Shown here one piece after another: positions 42,111-53,390 of a stretch of 64,000 nucleotides of DNA. The stretch is taken from assembly GCF_036373705.1 (NCBI RefSeq), contig NC_089864.1:5540001-5604000 (forward strand), written 5' to 3'. The stretch comes from Amia ocellicauda. Taxonomy: Eukaryota; Chordata; Actinopteri; Amiiformes; Amiidae. Position 1 is the stretch's first letter; the number at the start of each line of letters is the position of its first letter. Position numbers and translations under genes: made by a program. The notes below the pieces were generated by a model, which had not been told where the DNA came from, made no database searches, and was given only the letters and a program-made list of their open reading frames with translations.

Positions 42111-42521
42111 TCAAGACCTATAATGACCAAGGAGGACCACACAGAGAAGGAAAGTAAGAATCTCTACTGATGGTGCAAAGACAACACCTCGGTTGTAGAG
42201 TCTCTCTGGAATGGTGTTCAAAACCAGTGTCGACTCGCAGGGCTCCTCCGTGTAACACATGCAGGTGAACCGGTCTTCAAACCAGTCGATATCCTCCTGG
42301 GACAACTGGCCCTTCACCGAGAGCGACCCATCGTTGTATCTCTCGATGCTGTGTCTGCTGGGATCCAGGTGCAGGTAATCACTGGAGTTCCAGTTCTTCC
42401 TCAAGCATCTCCCATTGTCCCCACACAGGGCCGTGCTGCAGAACCGGGCGGCCGTGGACACGTTGAGCATGTACGGGTTCATGGTGTTGACTAGGTATTG
42501 TTTCGCAGCGCTGCAGGAGAA
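42111..42521 (-). CDS. HYAL-A coding exon 3
   Basis: Starts after CACCTTCAG with F-S-C-S. It carries the EGF-like cysteines and the C-terminal hydrophobic segment (FAPSVEILTFLLCVVLLG). The next possible acceptor, 11 bases in, breaks the frame. Confidence 0.9.
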   Translation of the reverse strand, partial: FSCSAAKQYLVNTMNPYMLNVSTAARFCSTALCGDNGRCLRKNWNSSDYLHLDPSRHSIERYNDGSLSVKGQLSQEDIDWFEDRFTCMCYTEEPCESTLVLNTIPERLYNRGVVFAPSVEILTFLLCVVLLGHYRS

Positions 42522-45500
42522 CTGAAGGTGAGAGACACACAACAAAATGAACACAAGGAATGTCAGAGAGCAGAAGCAACAGACACATCCAGGCTCGTAT
42601 GCAGTCACTCTTCACTCGCTGTGTAGATTTCTAGTCTCAGTCCTATCCTGCCAAATAAAGAGACCCAAACTCCAGCCTTCCAGCGAACTGCTCTCAGGCC
42701 ACAACATGCGGCAGTTTGAACATGTCTATTCCTGCTCCTTCTGCAAAAAAAGCAAGTCTATAAATATATATAGAAGGTGACCACATAAAAGATGAGCAGA
42801 TAAAATCATGAGCTTTACAGGCGTGACGTGGAAAAGAGAAGCTGTAGGTCGAAGCAAGTGGAAACATCTTGGGGAGCCTTCATCCAGCAGTGGATCGATA
42901 CGGGCTGATGATGATGATGATATATATATTCAGAGAGTCTTAAAGGCTAATACAGAATGTGACTTTCTGTTTGTGTAAAAACTGAAAACTCTGATTGACT
43001 GAAGCCCATTAACTTCAAACTATGTATATAAATATAATCATTACCAATATACAATAAGTACCTTGGTGTTTATATTACCATTCCCATCTCCAAACTCACG
43101 TAATATATATATAGATACATGATTTTACAGATCAAACATTAACACGTTTGGCAAACAATCTGCGATATGAAGGCACACCTACCGCACTCACTGACACGTT
43201 CAGGTCCCCCCAGGCGATCGCACCTGCGGAGCCCAAGGCGGCGGCTTCTCCGATGGTGTTCACCAGGTCATACTAGAGCAAGAGCGATAGAAATGTGCAG
43301 CATGAGGCAGGGAATACTGACAAAGAGGTCTAGTGTTTCATGCTTTGATACATACCGTTTCAAGCTGCTGAGGGATTGGCCTGGACTCCTTTACAGTATA
43401 GGAGGTTTATAATGTGGCAGTTGCTGAGAAATAGTTAAGGTTGTAGGAATAAACTTTACACAGAATCCTGATGGTGTTTCCATCATATTTGCTGAGTGTG
43501 TCTATTTCGTGTCTGAGGATGGGCAACACCTGTAAGGCCACGGGCAGTAAGTGCAAGATGTTCCCAAAACAAAAGCTACTTGGAGACTCGCATGTTTTGA
43601 CTAGAATCAAGGTAACAAGTAGAAACAGAAGCGGTGCAGTTAATAATCATTGGCTGTGGGTCAGAAATAGGGGCAGCTGGAGCCCATGGTTGATGGCTAT
43701 GAACGCCTGCAAGAATTAAGAACATAAGAACATAAGAAAGTGTACAAACGAGAGGAGTCTCTTCGACCCGTCGTGCTTGTTTGCTGTCCTTTAATAATGA
43801 AGTGATCCAAGGATCCTATCCAGTCTATTGCATTCTATATGCTAAAAATGAACTGAACTGCAAGCTAGTGAATTAACACATTTCTGGAGGCCTGGAGCTG
43901 GTCTTCTCTGAGGTGCAGAGTTGACTGCTCCTTGTCTTTAATATACAGGATTTTCTGCAGCAGTTGTGACACCTCTCTTGGTCTATGTTGCCCTTCATGG
44001 TGGCACACATTTGTTCCTCCACTTGGAAGAAGAAATTGCATTAATGAATCAACGCACACAATGCTGTTGTCTGAAGTCCACATTCAAATTTGTCACAGAG
44101 GTTGGAAACAAGGTTTTCCCAGCAAACCGTCATAACTGCTGCATATCGTTGGTATACAAATATGCTGCCAGCATGTAAAATACATGGTCACCCTATTTCT
44201 GCCACAGATTAGCACATGCATGTCTGCTCATATGTTGTGTGTGTTACCACAGGCTGGTAAATGTGATGGGCACTGGGTATGCATCGTCATCTTTATAACT
44301 CACTCGATTCAAATAAACAGCTCAAGTGTCCTTTGAGTTTACAGGTGTCACCCAAAGTACCACAATGCACCAAAGTCACTGATGCCAGGTAAGAGAAAAG
44401 CTGCTGTACTTAATAGAGTACTAAAGTTATTAAATATTTAAGTTTTTTTTCTGCAGCTCATTTGTGCACAGTGCTCTGTTTTGTGTTGTTTCATCGGGCC
44501 CCAAGGGCAGGGATAGGAGAGGAGAAAGGAAACAGGCTGGTCAGACAATGAGCGGCACAGTCTGGGGGTGAAATGAAGCCAGGATTTGCATGATTCCAGG
44601 AAGAAATATTTTCCTAGTACAGATATTTGTATTTACTTTAGGTGAACAGCTGCCTGCTGTTGATTTCCTGTTGCCTTTATTTACTTACCTGTATATGCAT
44701 TGTTGTGCTAACGTGTTTTTTTTTCATGATAATACAAGGAAACTAAACCTTTGTGCTTAATGTTAACATATTTACACATGTATTTAAGATCACACTTAAA
44801 GAGACTACTGGTTTTAATGTCTAATCAGATCAATTTGAAAAGCAGTCTATTTTGCTTATCCATAATAATACAAAATATGTCCTATGCGATATTAGAAAAC
44901 AATTGGATTCAAGACTAATTTACTGTAGAGGGTTTTGGTCATAGTACAGTACAGTATACACTATAGATATACATATACATTGACCACTAGATGGGGGTGT
45001 TTTGTATTGCTTCAACAGAAGCTGGTAACAGAAGGAGGAAGGGAGTTCTCCAAACGGATATTGCACAGGATGAAAACAACACAAATCCAGGACCTGCAGT
45101 ATTGTGTGGTGTGGTGAGTGGGTTGTAAATGGGTCACATGTGAAAGGAAGGGTGTTTGTGTTATGGGGAGGTGTGTGAAATTGGCAGTCCCAGTGTCAGC
45201 TCCATGAAAAAACATTCCCCAGGGACTTCTAGTCAAGCGTCTATTCAGGAATTGCCATGAGCAGCAACTTACCTCAGACAAGTAAACTGAAAGGGTGTCT
45301 TTGTACACGGGACGGATATAAGCGTAGATGGGGATAGAGTAATTTTTATTGGGGAGCATGGAGACCCTCATGGATTCTTGGATGCGGTGACGGACATACA
45401 TGGTAGCTTTCGGGGAGTCCTTCAGTATCAACTCCAGATATATCGAGGGGTACAGTGCCTCCGACTCCTGCCACAGCCACAGAAGCTGGTTGTTCCTGTC

Positions 45501-46229
45501 CTGCTCGATCTTGGGGCACCTTCCTGTGTAGTTCCACAGGACGTCTCTGTACTCATAGTTGTAGCAGTCCGGGAACAGGTAGTAGCCCCACAGGCGATTG
45601 GGCTTCAGTGACTTGCCGAGCTTCAGAGATTCCCTGAAGTAAGCCTTGGCTGCCTCCTCGAAGTCTTTCTTGGCTTTCTCCTCCGCCTTGACCAAGTTCA
45701 AGCTGAGGTCGCTCTGGATCACCAGGTCGATGGAGTGCCTCTTGTAGATGCTCTTGCTGCCCCAGTTCCTTGCCCACTGCGGCCTCCACTCTTCGAAGTC
45801 AAGGACAGTGAAGCCCGGATGGTCAGAGGGGATGTAGAAGCTGATGTTCAACTTGGCCAGTCTCAGATGCTCTTTGAAGTCAATCAGCTGAGGGATGCCT
45901 CCGTTGTAGGACTTCCCTGTGTCTTTGTCCATGTAGGGGAAGACGCCGAATCTGTCGATGTAGAACAGGGTGATGCTCTGGTTGGTGGAAGCCTTCAGTG
46001 TGCTGCTCACGAACTGGAAGTGCTCCAGGGGCAGGCGGAGGCCAAATCTGCTGCGGCACAGTTCTGTGGGTGCGTTCCACATGAATTGGAAAGGTAAGTT
46101 GACTCCTAACGGGGGTGCGGTGTGGAGCAGAGCATGGCAAGCGTTGAACAGGGTTAAGAGAATAAGGCAGCAGGTTGAACTCCGAGGAGCTGCAGCCAGG
46201 AACCGTCTCAAGGGGAAGAGTAAGTCCAT
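42111..46229 (-). CDS. hyaluronidase, SPAM1/HYAL4-like, GPI-signal-like tail (HYAL-A)
   Basis: GH56 enzyme expected to hydrolyse hyaluronan. Three coding exons join in phase 0: 46229-45273 (319 codons, donor GTAAGT), 43272-43183 (30 codons, acceptor CTCTAG, donor GTAGGT) and 42521-42111 (136 codons plus TGA, acceptor CTTCAG), giving 485 residues. The N-terminus has a hydrophobic signal around residues 17-35. The GH56 barrel shows NGGIPQ, the catalytic region with D144 and E146, WGYYLFPDCYN, and LYPSIY. Exon 3 gives the EGF-like Cys-rich end containing LCGDNGRCLRKNW and then a final hydrophobic segment, which fits a GPI signal as in SPAM1. The DxE centre is DFE, not the usual DWE. N-x-S/T sites occur at 83, 128 and 233. 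A pyrimidine-rich CTCTTCCAG just upstream (exon start near 46253) suggests a 5' UTR intron. The closest family members are SPAM1 and HYAL4; exact orthology is not settled. Confidence 0.93.
42781..42926 (+). mobile_element. LINE 3' tail with (GAT)n end, in HYAL-A intron 2
   Basis: The plus strand encodes, with one frameshift, RSKWKHLGE then AFIQQWIDTG and a stop, which is the C-terminal end of a LINE ORF2. It is followed at once by a (TGA/GAT)n microsatellite tail. The copy is heavily 5' truncated. The remnant near 8.1-8.2 kb has the same kind of ending. Confidence 0.55.
43183..43272 (-). CDS. HYAL-A coding exon 2
   Basis: Exactly 90 nt, phase 0 at both ends, encoding YDLVNTIGEAAALG and continuing to a W-G-D. 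This is the short exon shared by SPAM1/HYAL4-type genes and by both neighbours here. Splice sites are CTCTAG and GTAGGT. Confidence 0.93.
43711..43815. mobile_element. interspersed repeat fragment (AACATAAGAACATAAG type), in HYAL-A intron 1
   Basis: The segment starting TTAAGAACATAAGAACATAA, followed by an ACAAACGAGAGGAG block and a TTGCTGTCC/TGATCC region, resembles a repeat I recognise as abundant in several ray-finned fish genomes, probably a LINE 3' region. Assignment is from memory of the motif and is not a database match. Confidence 0.5.
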
Positions 46230-49200
46230 TTCAGGCCGAATACACTGGTACGGCTGGAAGAGGTCAAGATAAATAAAGCTTTCATAATATGCAAAACATC
46301 AGGTGGTCAAGGTGGTCACACCTTGTATTCGAACTGCTGTCACAGGAACACACCTAAAACCAAATCAACACAGCTCCATACAAGTGACACAGCTTGCACA
46401 CTGCACAGCACTAAACTGCACAGCAAGATCCTGAAACACAGGGTTTCCAAGTCTAGGTGAGCATAAGGGGTCATCATAAGATGCACACAAGGAGTCCTGT
46501 AATCAGTCTCTTAAAAATAAATAGATACCAACACTTACATGTTCTCATCCCCATTTCAAAGCTGGAATTAAGCAGAACAGCAACTTTAAGAACTAAAATG
46601 TCGGGAACAATATTTCTATTTGGTATGACTTTATAGACCACAGATGTAATATAACGTTTAAAGTACTCCATTGTGTATTTGAATTTGGACTGTTAAATGT
46701 CTGTCATTTGATGCACATCGTATCATACTGATATAAATATCAACAATGTGGTGTGACTAGACCACACTCAAGAACTATTATATTTAAAACCGACCTGCTT
46801 ACCTTTCAAATGTTGTTTGCTTTTGTTTTCTGTTGTTTTTATTACCTGGGCAACGGTTTCAATACAGAAAGCATCCTGACGTCACTTATTTTGTTTTAAA
46901 ATTCTGCCATCTAAACTGAAGTAACATAATATATTTTTGTATATGTATGTGTGTGTTTTTTGGAAGCAAAATAGTTGGTGGTTGAAATTATCTCCGTACA
47001 ACCGACGAAGAATTAAACCATCTCTCAGCAGTGCCAGTATTGATTACAGATATATACTTAAATATGAATTAAGCCTTTGTTTTACGGTGAGGTGTGAGCA
47101 GTGTGTGTATTAAATAATGTTCTACAGGTAGAAGAATTTGATTAATGGAAACAAAAGACTCCAGAAACTCACTTTGTTATTAAGTATGTATGCAGAAAAT
47201 AGTCAGTGTCTTCTTGCCTATTCTGAAACTTCATTAAAGTTCATGCAATATAAATAATACATTTATTATCGCATTAAATATATGATAAACCATAATACTG
47301 AGAGTGGAAGAGTATTGAAAGTTAGCATAATGGCGAGAAAATCCAGCCAGCCATGATGAAGACAAACACAATGATATTCGAGTACACAGAGTGGGCTGTG
47401 ACTTAGCTTAATCAATAGCCCAATGGACTTGAATGGTGTCAATGGAGTTCCCACACTGAGAAATGCCTCAAACAAAAGGCTCTCAGAGTCCAGTTTTTTC
47501 CTCCAGTTATACCTCAAGATCAAATTACAGTTACCTGAAACTCCTTTCATAAATGGATTAAGTTCCCAAAACACAGACAGTTCTGTTTTCTCTTCCAAAC
47601 CCTGATCAGTTCGGCATCCTCCAAGAAACAAGAGTATCGTTTTCCGGTATGAAAGCTGTGTGGTTTACTAATAAGTTACACATCAGAGTGGAGTAAAGAG
47701 GCTGCTTTATTAAGGTAGTGTTAAAAAGCTACAAAGCTACTTGGCTCCGAAGACCAAACTTAAATATTCCACTTAATTAATTGTGAATGTAGGAAAAGTA
47801 CATACACCTCATTTAATGCTTTCCTTACCTGCTCTGCTTCCCCCCGTGTCTTCATGTGTCATAGGAGACAGTGAGGTTTGCTCGGTGTGGCACTTAAAAG
47901 AACAACCACCCACCCCCACACCCCCACTCACACGCTCTCAGAAATATGCTGTAACTGATTCACAGGGAGAATTGTGCTCTGCAATCCGGCCCCGTTCCGC
48001 TTGAGATGAAGGGTCGGAAATCAAAGTTCCTTGATTGTTGCACGATCAGGAAATGGGATTTAGCACCAATTGTTTATTAATATGTAAATATATTTTTTTC
48101 TCAAGTAAAATGTAAGTGGATCAGAATAAAATAAAATCAGATGTAGGGATAAAGACCTACTTCAACCTGACACAGAAGTTTTGTTTTTAAAACATAATGT
48201 CATTCACTTCAAAGTTATTTGTGACATATATATTTACTGATATAATTATTGATAAGCTTTAAATCAGATAGATATGGTACAAAACATTATTTAAATACAA
48301 AACCACATTGAAAATAATTGTGCTTTGGTAGGTCAGATAATTAAGGAAATGGACGCCTTTGCTTTTTATCATCATTATTATTATTATTACCGATGTGTCA
48401 GTCCCACATGTACTATTTATTATTCACAAACCAAAATCCTGTCTCGTCACAGGAGTAACTGTGTGTGTGTTGCGATACTGTAGAAACAGCTCTCCCTGAT
48501 CCTCAGAAAGTGCCAGGCTGCTGCCCGGATCCAGGTTGGTGTGGATGTGTCAACATTGTGCTGTGTTTATGAAACAAGTGGCATGCTTTGTTGGCGTGAC
48601 CCTGATTAAGAGACATTTATTAACCTCTTCAGATCGAGCTTCAAACACAAGTGACAAAGCACCAAGCAAATACCTTTCTACAAATGTATCAGTATGTATG
48701 TAAATAGAGACAGGGAAGGAGAGAGAGGAGAGAGAAAGACATCTTCCCCTAAGAATGAATAAAGGTGTTTACTCTCTGAGATGCATCTGTTCTTTTAACA
48801 GCAACTTCACTTAACATTGCACGTAAAGCTCACTTGCTCCCAGCGAATCTCAGCTAATTCCCTTCAAATGCACTTTACAGTGTAAGATATAACGGTTTGC
48901 TGATACCTCAACATCTAGACATCATTTACAGCATAAAAGATCTCAAATATTATCAACCTGAGCATAAATGTTGGAGCAGGATATTTCAACTCACCGTCAA
49001 CTGTTTTATTCAGCACGAGCTCAACAGAAAAAAGTGTTTCTCTTCCCAGCGATGCCTGTTGAAGATTCCCCACTTTGGAACGGGCTTTTGGAGTATTCCA
49101 TGCACTCCAGTCTCTTGCTAGTCCTTACACGTCATTTATTTTGACATCCTGAACAATGAGATATTCCGAGTTTTAGCCGGTTTCCTTGCGGCCTGTGCTG

Positions 49201-50505
49201 TAGGTTAAAGCATGAACGCATTCCTGTTCAGACACATCTTGATTTATTTCATTATTTCGAAGGAGAAATTTGTGCATACTTCCCTCAGCCAGGTGGGCAA
49301 AGTACAGCACGTTAATGATATGAATGGTTTAGTCTTATGCGTCTCCTAACAGCTGGAAAAACATGTTCTCTTCATTCTCACTCTTCTATGGAGTAAAGAG
49401 AGAAAAGACATTGTATGCCTGAAGCATTCATACAATTAACTTGCAGTACGTTCCTCACCTGACTGAGGGAAGCATGCACAAACTTCTCCTTTGAAATAAT
49501 GAACTACACATATTTATTTTTTCACCCAAGTGATCTTGAATCATGGCCTTCAGAGACTACAATCGTGCACAGCTCCGGGTTTTGAGTAGGGTGCATTTGC
49601 ACACACCTGGCCCACTGGAGACACGACTCTGGGCAGGTCGGTGTTGATTCCCTGACTGACATTTGATTCCCCCAGGCTACATATCACTAAAGGCAACTGG
49701 CTTTCAGAGTAGCATCTATTCATTCTGATGGGGATTTTGGGCGTGGGTATGTTCCTCCCAAAACACTTATGAATGTCATTAGTATAAACACTGTGTCCTC
49801 TGGGGCAATGTCAAAATGTATTTCTTCACCCTGTCTTTTTAAAAAACTAAATGGAACTGTGTTAAAGGCGAATGTAGCTTGGGGGTAGATGTGCATCATA
49901 GACAGGGTTGAATTTCAAAGACCTGTGTGTGCATCCACATGTGCATAAAATATTTCTTTGGCGCCTGTACAAAACCTATTAGACACATCAAAAAGGCGGC
50001 AACGTCTGTGACTGGATGCAGGCCTTGGGTGCACGCTTGTAGCAAAACATTACAGAAACAAGTAAAGACAGTGTGAAAACAATTGTTCTGCAACCAAGAA
50101 CAGAAAAAATGATATTATAGTCTTGTATAACAAAAAGAAAGCTCTCCCAAGTCACTTCTGCTATGGGTGTTTGGCACGCTGTGGGCTGCACTCTTTTCTG
50201 CGTGCGTTTAGGATTAAGATCATTTATTAAAACAGCTACAAAGCAACACATATAGAGACTGCGATTATGAAAAAAATACAATATTATGAAAGACATTTCA
50301 TATTTTAACGTTTCAGTGTATTAATGTTTATATATATGTCGACATCTGCTCTGCAAGAACCAGGCCAGTGATTGGTGAAGAAATTAGAAGCAATCATACG
50401 CAATTAACAGCAACTTTTTCCCATTGCAACTGTGTTTACTAACATTTTGGTTTGAAACATGGTAGTTTTCAATTAAATGAACCAGGGTGAATGTAAAGCA
50501 TTATA
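46230..50505. other. upstream flank of HYAL-A / intergenic to HYAL-B
   Basis: Contains the 5' flank and probable UTR exon(s) of HYAL-A and about 4 kb of AT-rich DNA. No coding exon is seen. A large imperfect hairpin at 49251-49500 is listed separately. Confidence 0.65.
49251..49500. repeat. large imperfect inverted repeat (hairpin)
   Basis: The arm at 49251-49326 is matched by the reverse complement of about 49425-49500. Aligned over about 76 bases the arms differ at roughly a dozen positions, for example GGAGAAATTTGTGCATACTT against GGAGAAGTTTGTGCATGCTT. The spacer is about 98 bp. No obvious target-site duplication or transposon-end motif was found. Confidence 0.8.
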
Positions 50506-51726
50506 CACTCACCTAAAGGATTATTAGGAACACCTGTTCAATTTCTCATTAATGCAATTATCTAACCAACCAATCACATGGCAGTTGCTTCAATGCATTT
50601 AGGGGTGTGGTCCTGGTCAAGACAATCTCCTGAACTCCAAACTCAATGTCTGAATGGGAAAGAAAGGTGATTTAAGCAATTTTGAGCGTGGCATGGTTGT
50701 TGGTGCCAGACGGGCCGGTCTGAGTATTTCACAATCTGCTCAGTTACTGGGATTTTCACGCACAACCATTTCTAGGGTTTACAAAGAATGGTGTGAAAAG
50801 GGAAAAACATCCAGTATGCGGCAGTCCTGTGGGCGAAAATGCCTTGTTGATGCTAGAGGTCAGAGGAGAATGGGCCGACTGATTCAAGCTGATAGAAGAG
50901 CAACTTTGACTGAAATAAGCACTCGTTACAACCGAGGTATGCAGCAAAGCATTTGTGAAGCCACAACATGTACAACCTTGAGGCGGATGGGCTACAACAG
51001 CAGAAGACCCCACCGGGTACCACTCATCTCCACTACAAATAGGAAAAAGAGGCTACAATTTGCACAAGCTCACCAAAATTGGACAGTTGAAGACTGGAAA
51101 AATGTTGCCTGGTCTGATGAGTCTCGATTTCTGTTGAGACATTCAGATGGTAGAGTCAGAATTTGGCGTAAACAGAATGAGAACATGGATCCATCATGCC
51201 TTGTTACCACTGTGCAGGCTGGTGGTGGTGGTGTAATGGTGTGGGGGATGTTTTCTTGGCACACTTTAGGCCCCTTAGTGCCAATTGGGCATCGTTTAAA
51301 TGCCACGGCCTACCTGAGCATTGTTTCTGACCATGTCCATCCCTTTATGACCACCATGTACCCATCCTCTGATGGCTACTTCCAGCAGGATAATGCACCA
51401 TGTCACAAAGGACGAATCATTTCAAATTGGTTTCTTGAACATGACAATGAGTTCACTGTACTAAACTGGCCCCCACAGTCACCAGATATCAACCCAATAG
51501 AGCATCTTTGGGATGTGGTGGAACGGGAGCTTCGTGCCCTGGATGTGCATCTCGCAAATCTCCATCAACTGCAAGATGCTATCCTATCAATATGGGCGAA
51601 CATTTCTAAAGAATGCTTTCAGCACCTTGTTGAATCAATGCCACGTAGAATTAAGGCAGTTCTGAAGGCGAAAGGGGGTCAAACACAGTATTAGTATGGT
51701 GTTCCTAATAATCCTTTAGGTGAGTG
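50506..51726 (+). mobile_element. complete Tc1/mariner element
   Basis: It is bounded by 29-bp terminal inverted repeats, identical at both ends, that start CACTCACCTAAAGG. TA dinucleotides flank both sides (50504-50505 and 51727-51728), the target duplication of Tc1/mariner. Length is 1221 bp, and the transposase frame is uninterrupted. Perfect ends and an open frame indicate a recent insertion that may still be mobile. It lies in the 3' flank of HYAL-B. Confidence 0.97.
50654..51694 (+). CDS. Tc1-family transposase, intact
   Basis: A 346-residue DDE transposase that would cut and paste the element that carries it. The N-terminal half has paired helix-turn-helix DNA-binding domains, including DLSNFERGMVVGARRAG near the start. 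The catalytic acidic residues are visible in WSDESRF, QQDNAPCH and DINPIEHLWD (DD34E type), and a Gly-rich VMVWGMFSW motif lies between the first two. Length is typical for Tc1 transposases. No frameshift or stop is seen. It is unrelated to the hyaluronidase genes around it. Confidence 0.96.
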   Translation: MGKKGDLSNFERGMVVGARRAGLSISQSAQLLGFSRTTISRVYKEWCEKGKTSSMRQSCGRKCLVDARGQRRMGRLIQADRRATLTEISTRYNRGMQQSICEATTCTTLRRMGYNSRRPHRVPLISTTNRKKRLQFAQAHQNWTVEDWKNVAWSDESRFLLRHSDGRVRIWRKQNENMDPSCLVTTVQAGGGGVMVWGMFSWHTLGPLVPIGHRLNATAYLSIVSDHVHPFMTTMYPSSDGYFQQDNAPCHKGRIISNWFLEHDNEFTVLNWPPQSPDINPIEHLWDVVERELRALDVHLANLHQLQDAILSIWANISKECFQHLVESMPRRIKAVLKAKGGQTQY

Positions 51727-51876
51727 TATTTGAATGATACATTACAATAAAGAATAGATGAAACCCCACCCAGAATATAAATACAGCATTATGTCTTTCA
51801 CAAAATTAGTCATTACTGTTCAAACATATGGAATAAGTGTATTTGAAGTATGTATAAAATATATTTAGTGAAATAA

Positions 51877-51950
51877 ACAGCTCTGGAAAAAATTAAGAGA
51901 CCACTCCAGAAATCAATGTTAAGTGGTCTCTTGATCTTTTCCAGAGCTGT
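51877..51950. mobile_element. short palindromic MITE
   Basis: The arms ACAGCTCTGGAAAAAATTAA... (51877-51905) and its reverse complement (51921-51950) match at all but two of about 29 positions around a 15-bp loop. This is a miniature inverted-repeat element of a type common in fish genomes. It sits about 180 bp beyond the end of the HYAL-B reading frame, downstream of the probable poly(A) signal. Confidence 0.8.
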
Positions 51951-52053
51951 ATTTATATTTATGTGATTTTATATTCAAGTCAACTAATGCAACAGTGTCT
52001 CATAAAAAGTAGATTTTTTATATAAAGTATATATATTTTTTCTCAACCAATTA

Positions 52054-52059
52054 TTTATT
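52054..52059 (-). terminator. probable poly(A) signal of HYAL-B
   Basis: AATAAA on the minus strand, about 70 nt past the distal TAA of exon 3. Confidence 0.5.
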
Positions 52060-52129
52060 TTTAATGCATGCAATCATTTATCTATCTATCTACGTCTGCT
52101 GATGCACTATGGTCACAGATGCTTTCCAA

Positions 52130-52426
52130 TTAAGAGTCTCCACAGCTCATCCCAGCGTAGCAATGGCAAGAGAAGTGTTCTGCTATTTCCTTCAGGTCAC
52201 TGTGAGATGGTGAACCAACAGCAACATGTTTCCCGTCCGCATTTTGTTGCATGTTGAAGTTAGTGGGGTTTAAGTGCAGGTAGCGGCTGGAGTGCGGGTC
52301 CTTTCTGACACATCTGCCCTTGTCCGCTCACAGCTGGGAGCTGCACAGCTGGGTTGCAGCAGAGACATTGGCCAGATAAGGATTCAGGATCTCTTCTAAA
52401 TATTTACCCATGGCTGAACATTTCTC
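52130..52426 (-). pseudogene. HYAL-B exon 3 carrying in-frame TGA
   Basis: Acceptor TCATTACAG, then E-K-C-S. It is homologous to exon 3 of HYAL-A and HYAL-C over its whole length, with TGA at 52330-52328 where they have TGC/TGT. It ends C-G-D-S and TAA at 52132-52130. No hydrophobic GPI-like tail. Confidence 0.85.
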
Positions 52427-53300
52427 CTGTAATGAAAAGAAACGATGCATAAACAAACAAAGCATTAATATACCTTAAAAACAATTTAATATGCAAGGAA
52501 TGGTATTATAAATTATTTTAAAGCTGTTCAAACACAAATCATTAAAAAAAATACATTTCTTTGTAGTTACTTATGCTACTGAGTTAATAGTATATACCCT
52601 GACTGTTTTATAAAAGTGCGAGATAACTGGTCAGTTTATTTTGTGTTTCTAGGTAAAGCAAGTTGGTGACGGATGTTTCAAGGTCAATGGTGTATTTCAG
52701 GTTAACTGCAATGCTGAAAGCTGTTTTTATAATTTTGGTTTCCTATATTATCATTATGCTCTCAATATTGTCGATTAACTGTAAGTAATTCATATATCAA
52801 TTAACTCATTTTGCCTTAATTTGCATAACGTTGGGTAAACAGCAGCTCACCCCGAATGCAATAAACTTAAACCATGTAAAACCCGAGAGGGAGAGGATCA
52901 TTTTATTGAGCATATTGGCTGAAGTTAGGCCAAAACACACATGTAAACTCGGCAATTGATAACTGTGATCTCCTCCCAATACAGTTAACCCTAATCTGAG
53001 ACCCAAATCCTAAACTGAAACCTAAACTATTGAATTTAGAGGGTCTTCACACCCATTTCTTATCTGGTTTTACTTCATTGCAATCTCTGCAGTTTTCTCT
53101 GTGTGCAAGCATGCATTCAAAAGTCTCTGAAAAGACAGAATTGATAAATGTGTCAGGTTCAGTGAAAACTATTGATCTAACTCAATGACATGCCAAATAA
53201 TTTGTATATTTTCCACTACAGCTGTATGCATGACTTGACTCTTGGTTTCTCAACATCTGCTGTCTACACTGATATATGTAGTGTCAGGTAGTACAGTTAC

Positions 53301-53390
53301 CTCATCACTGAAGTCAGCAGAAGCTCCCCAAAACACCATTCCTGCAGCGCCCAGAGCAGCGCTCTCCCCAACCGCATGCACAAGATCCAT
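53301..53390 (-). CDS. HYAL-B exon 2
   Basis: 90 nt, phase 0, encoding MDLVHAVGESAALG to a W-G-A-S-A-D-F. Acceptor GTGGACAG, donor GTAACT. No lesion. Confidence 0.9.

Noticed and set aside
51960-52129. SECIS element for the HYAL-B TGA
   Set aside because: I looked on the minus strand for an ATGA / AA-loop / GA pattern with a stable stem. ATGA occurs twice, but no stem of the needed length pairs by eye. A covariance search over a longer region is still needed.
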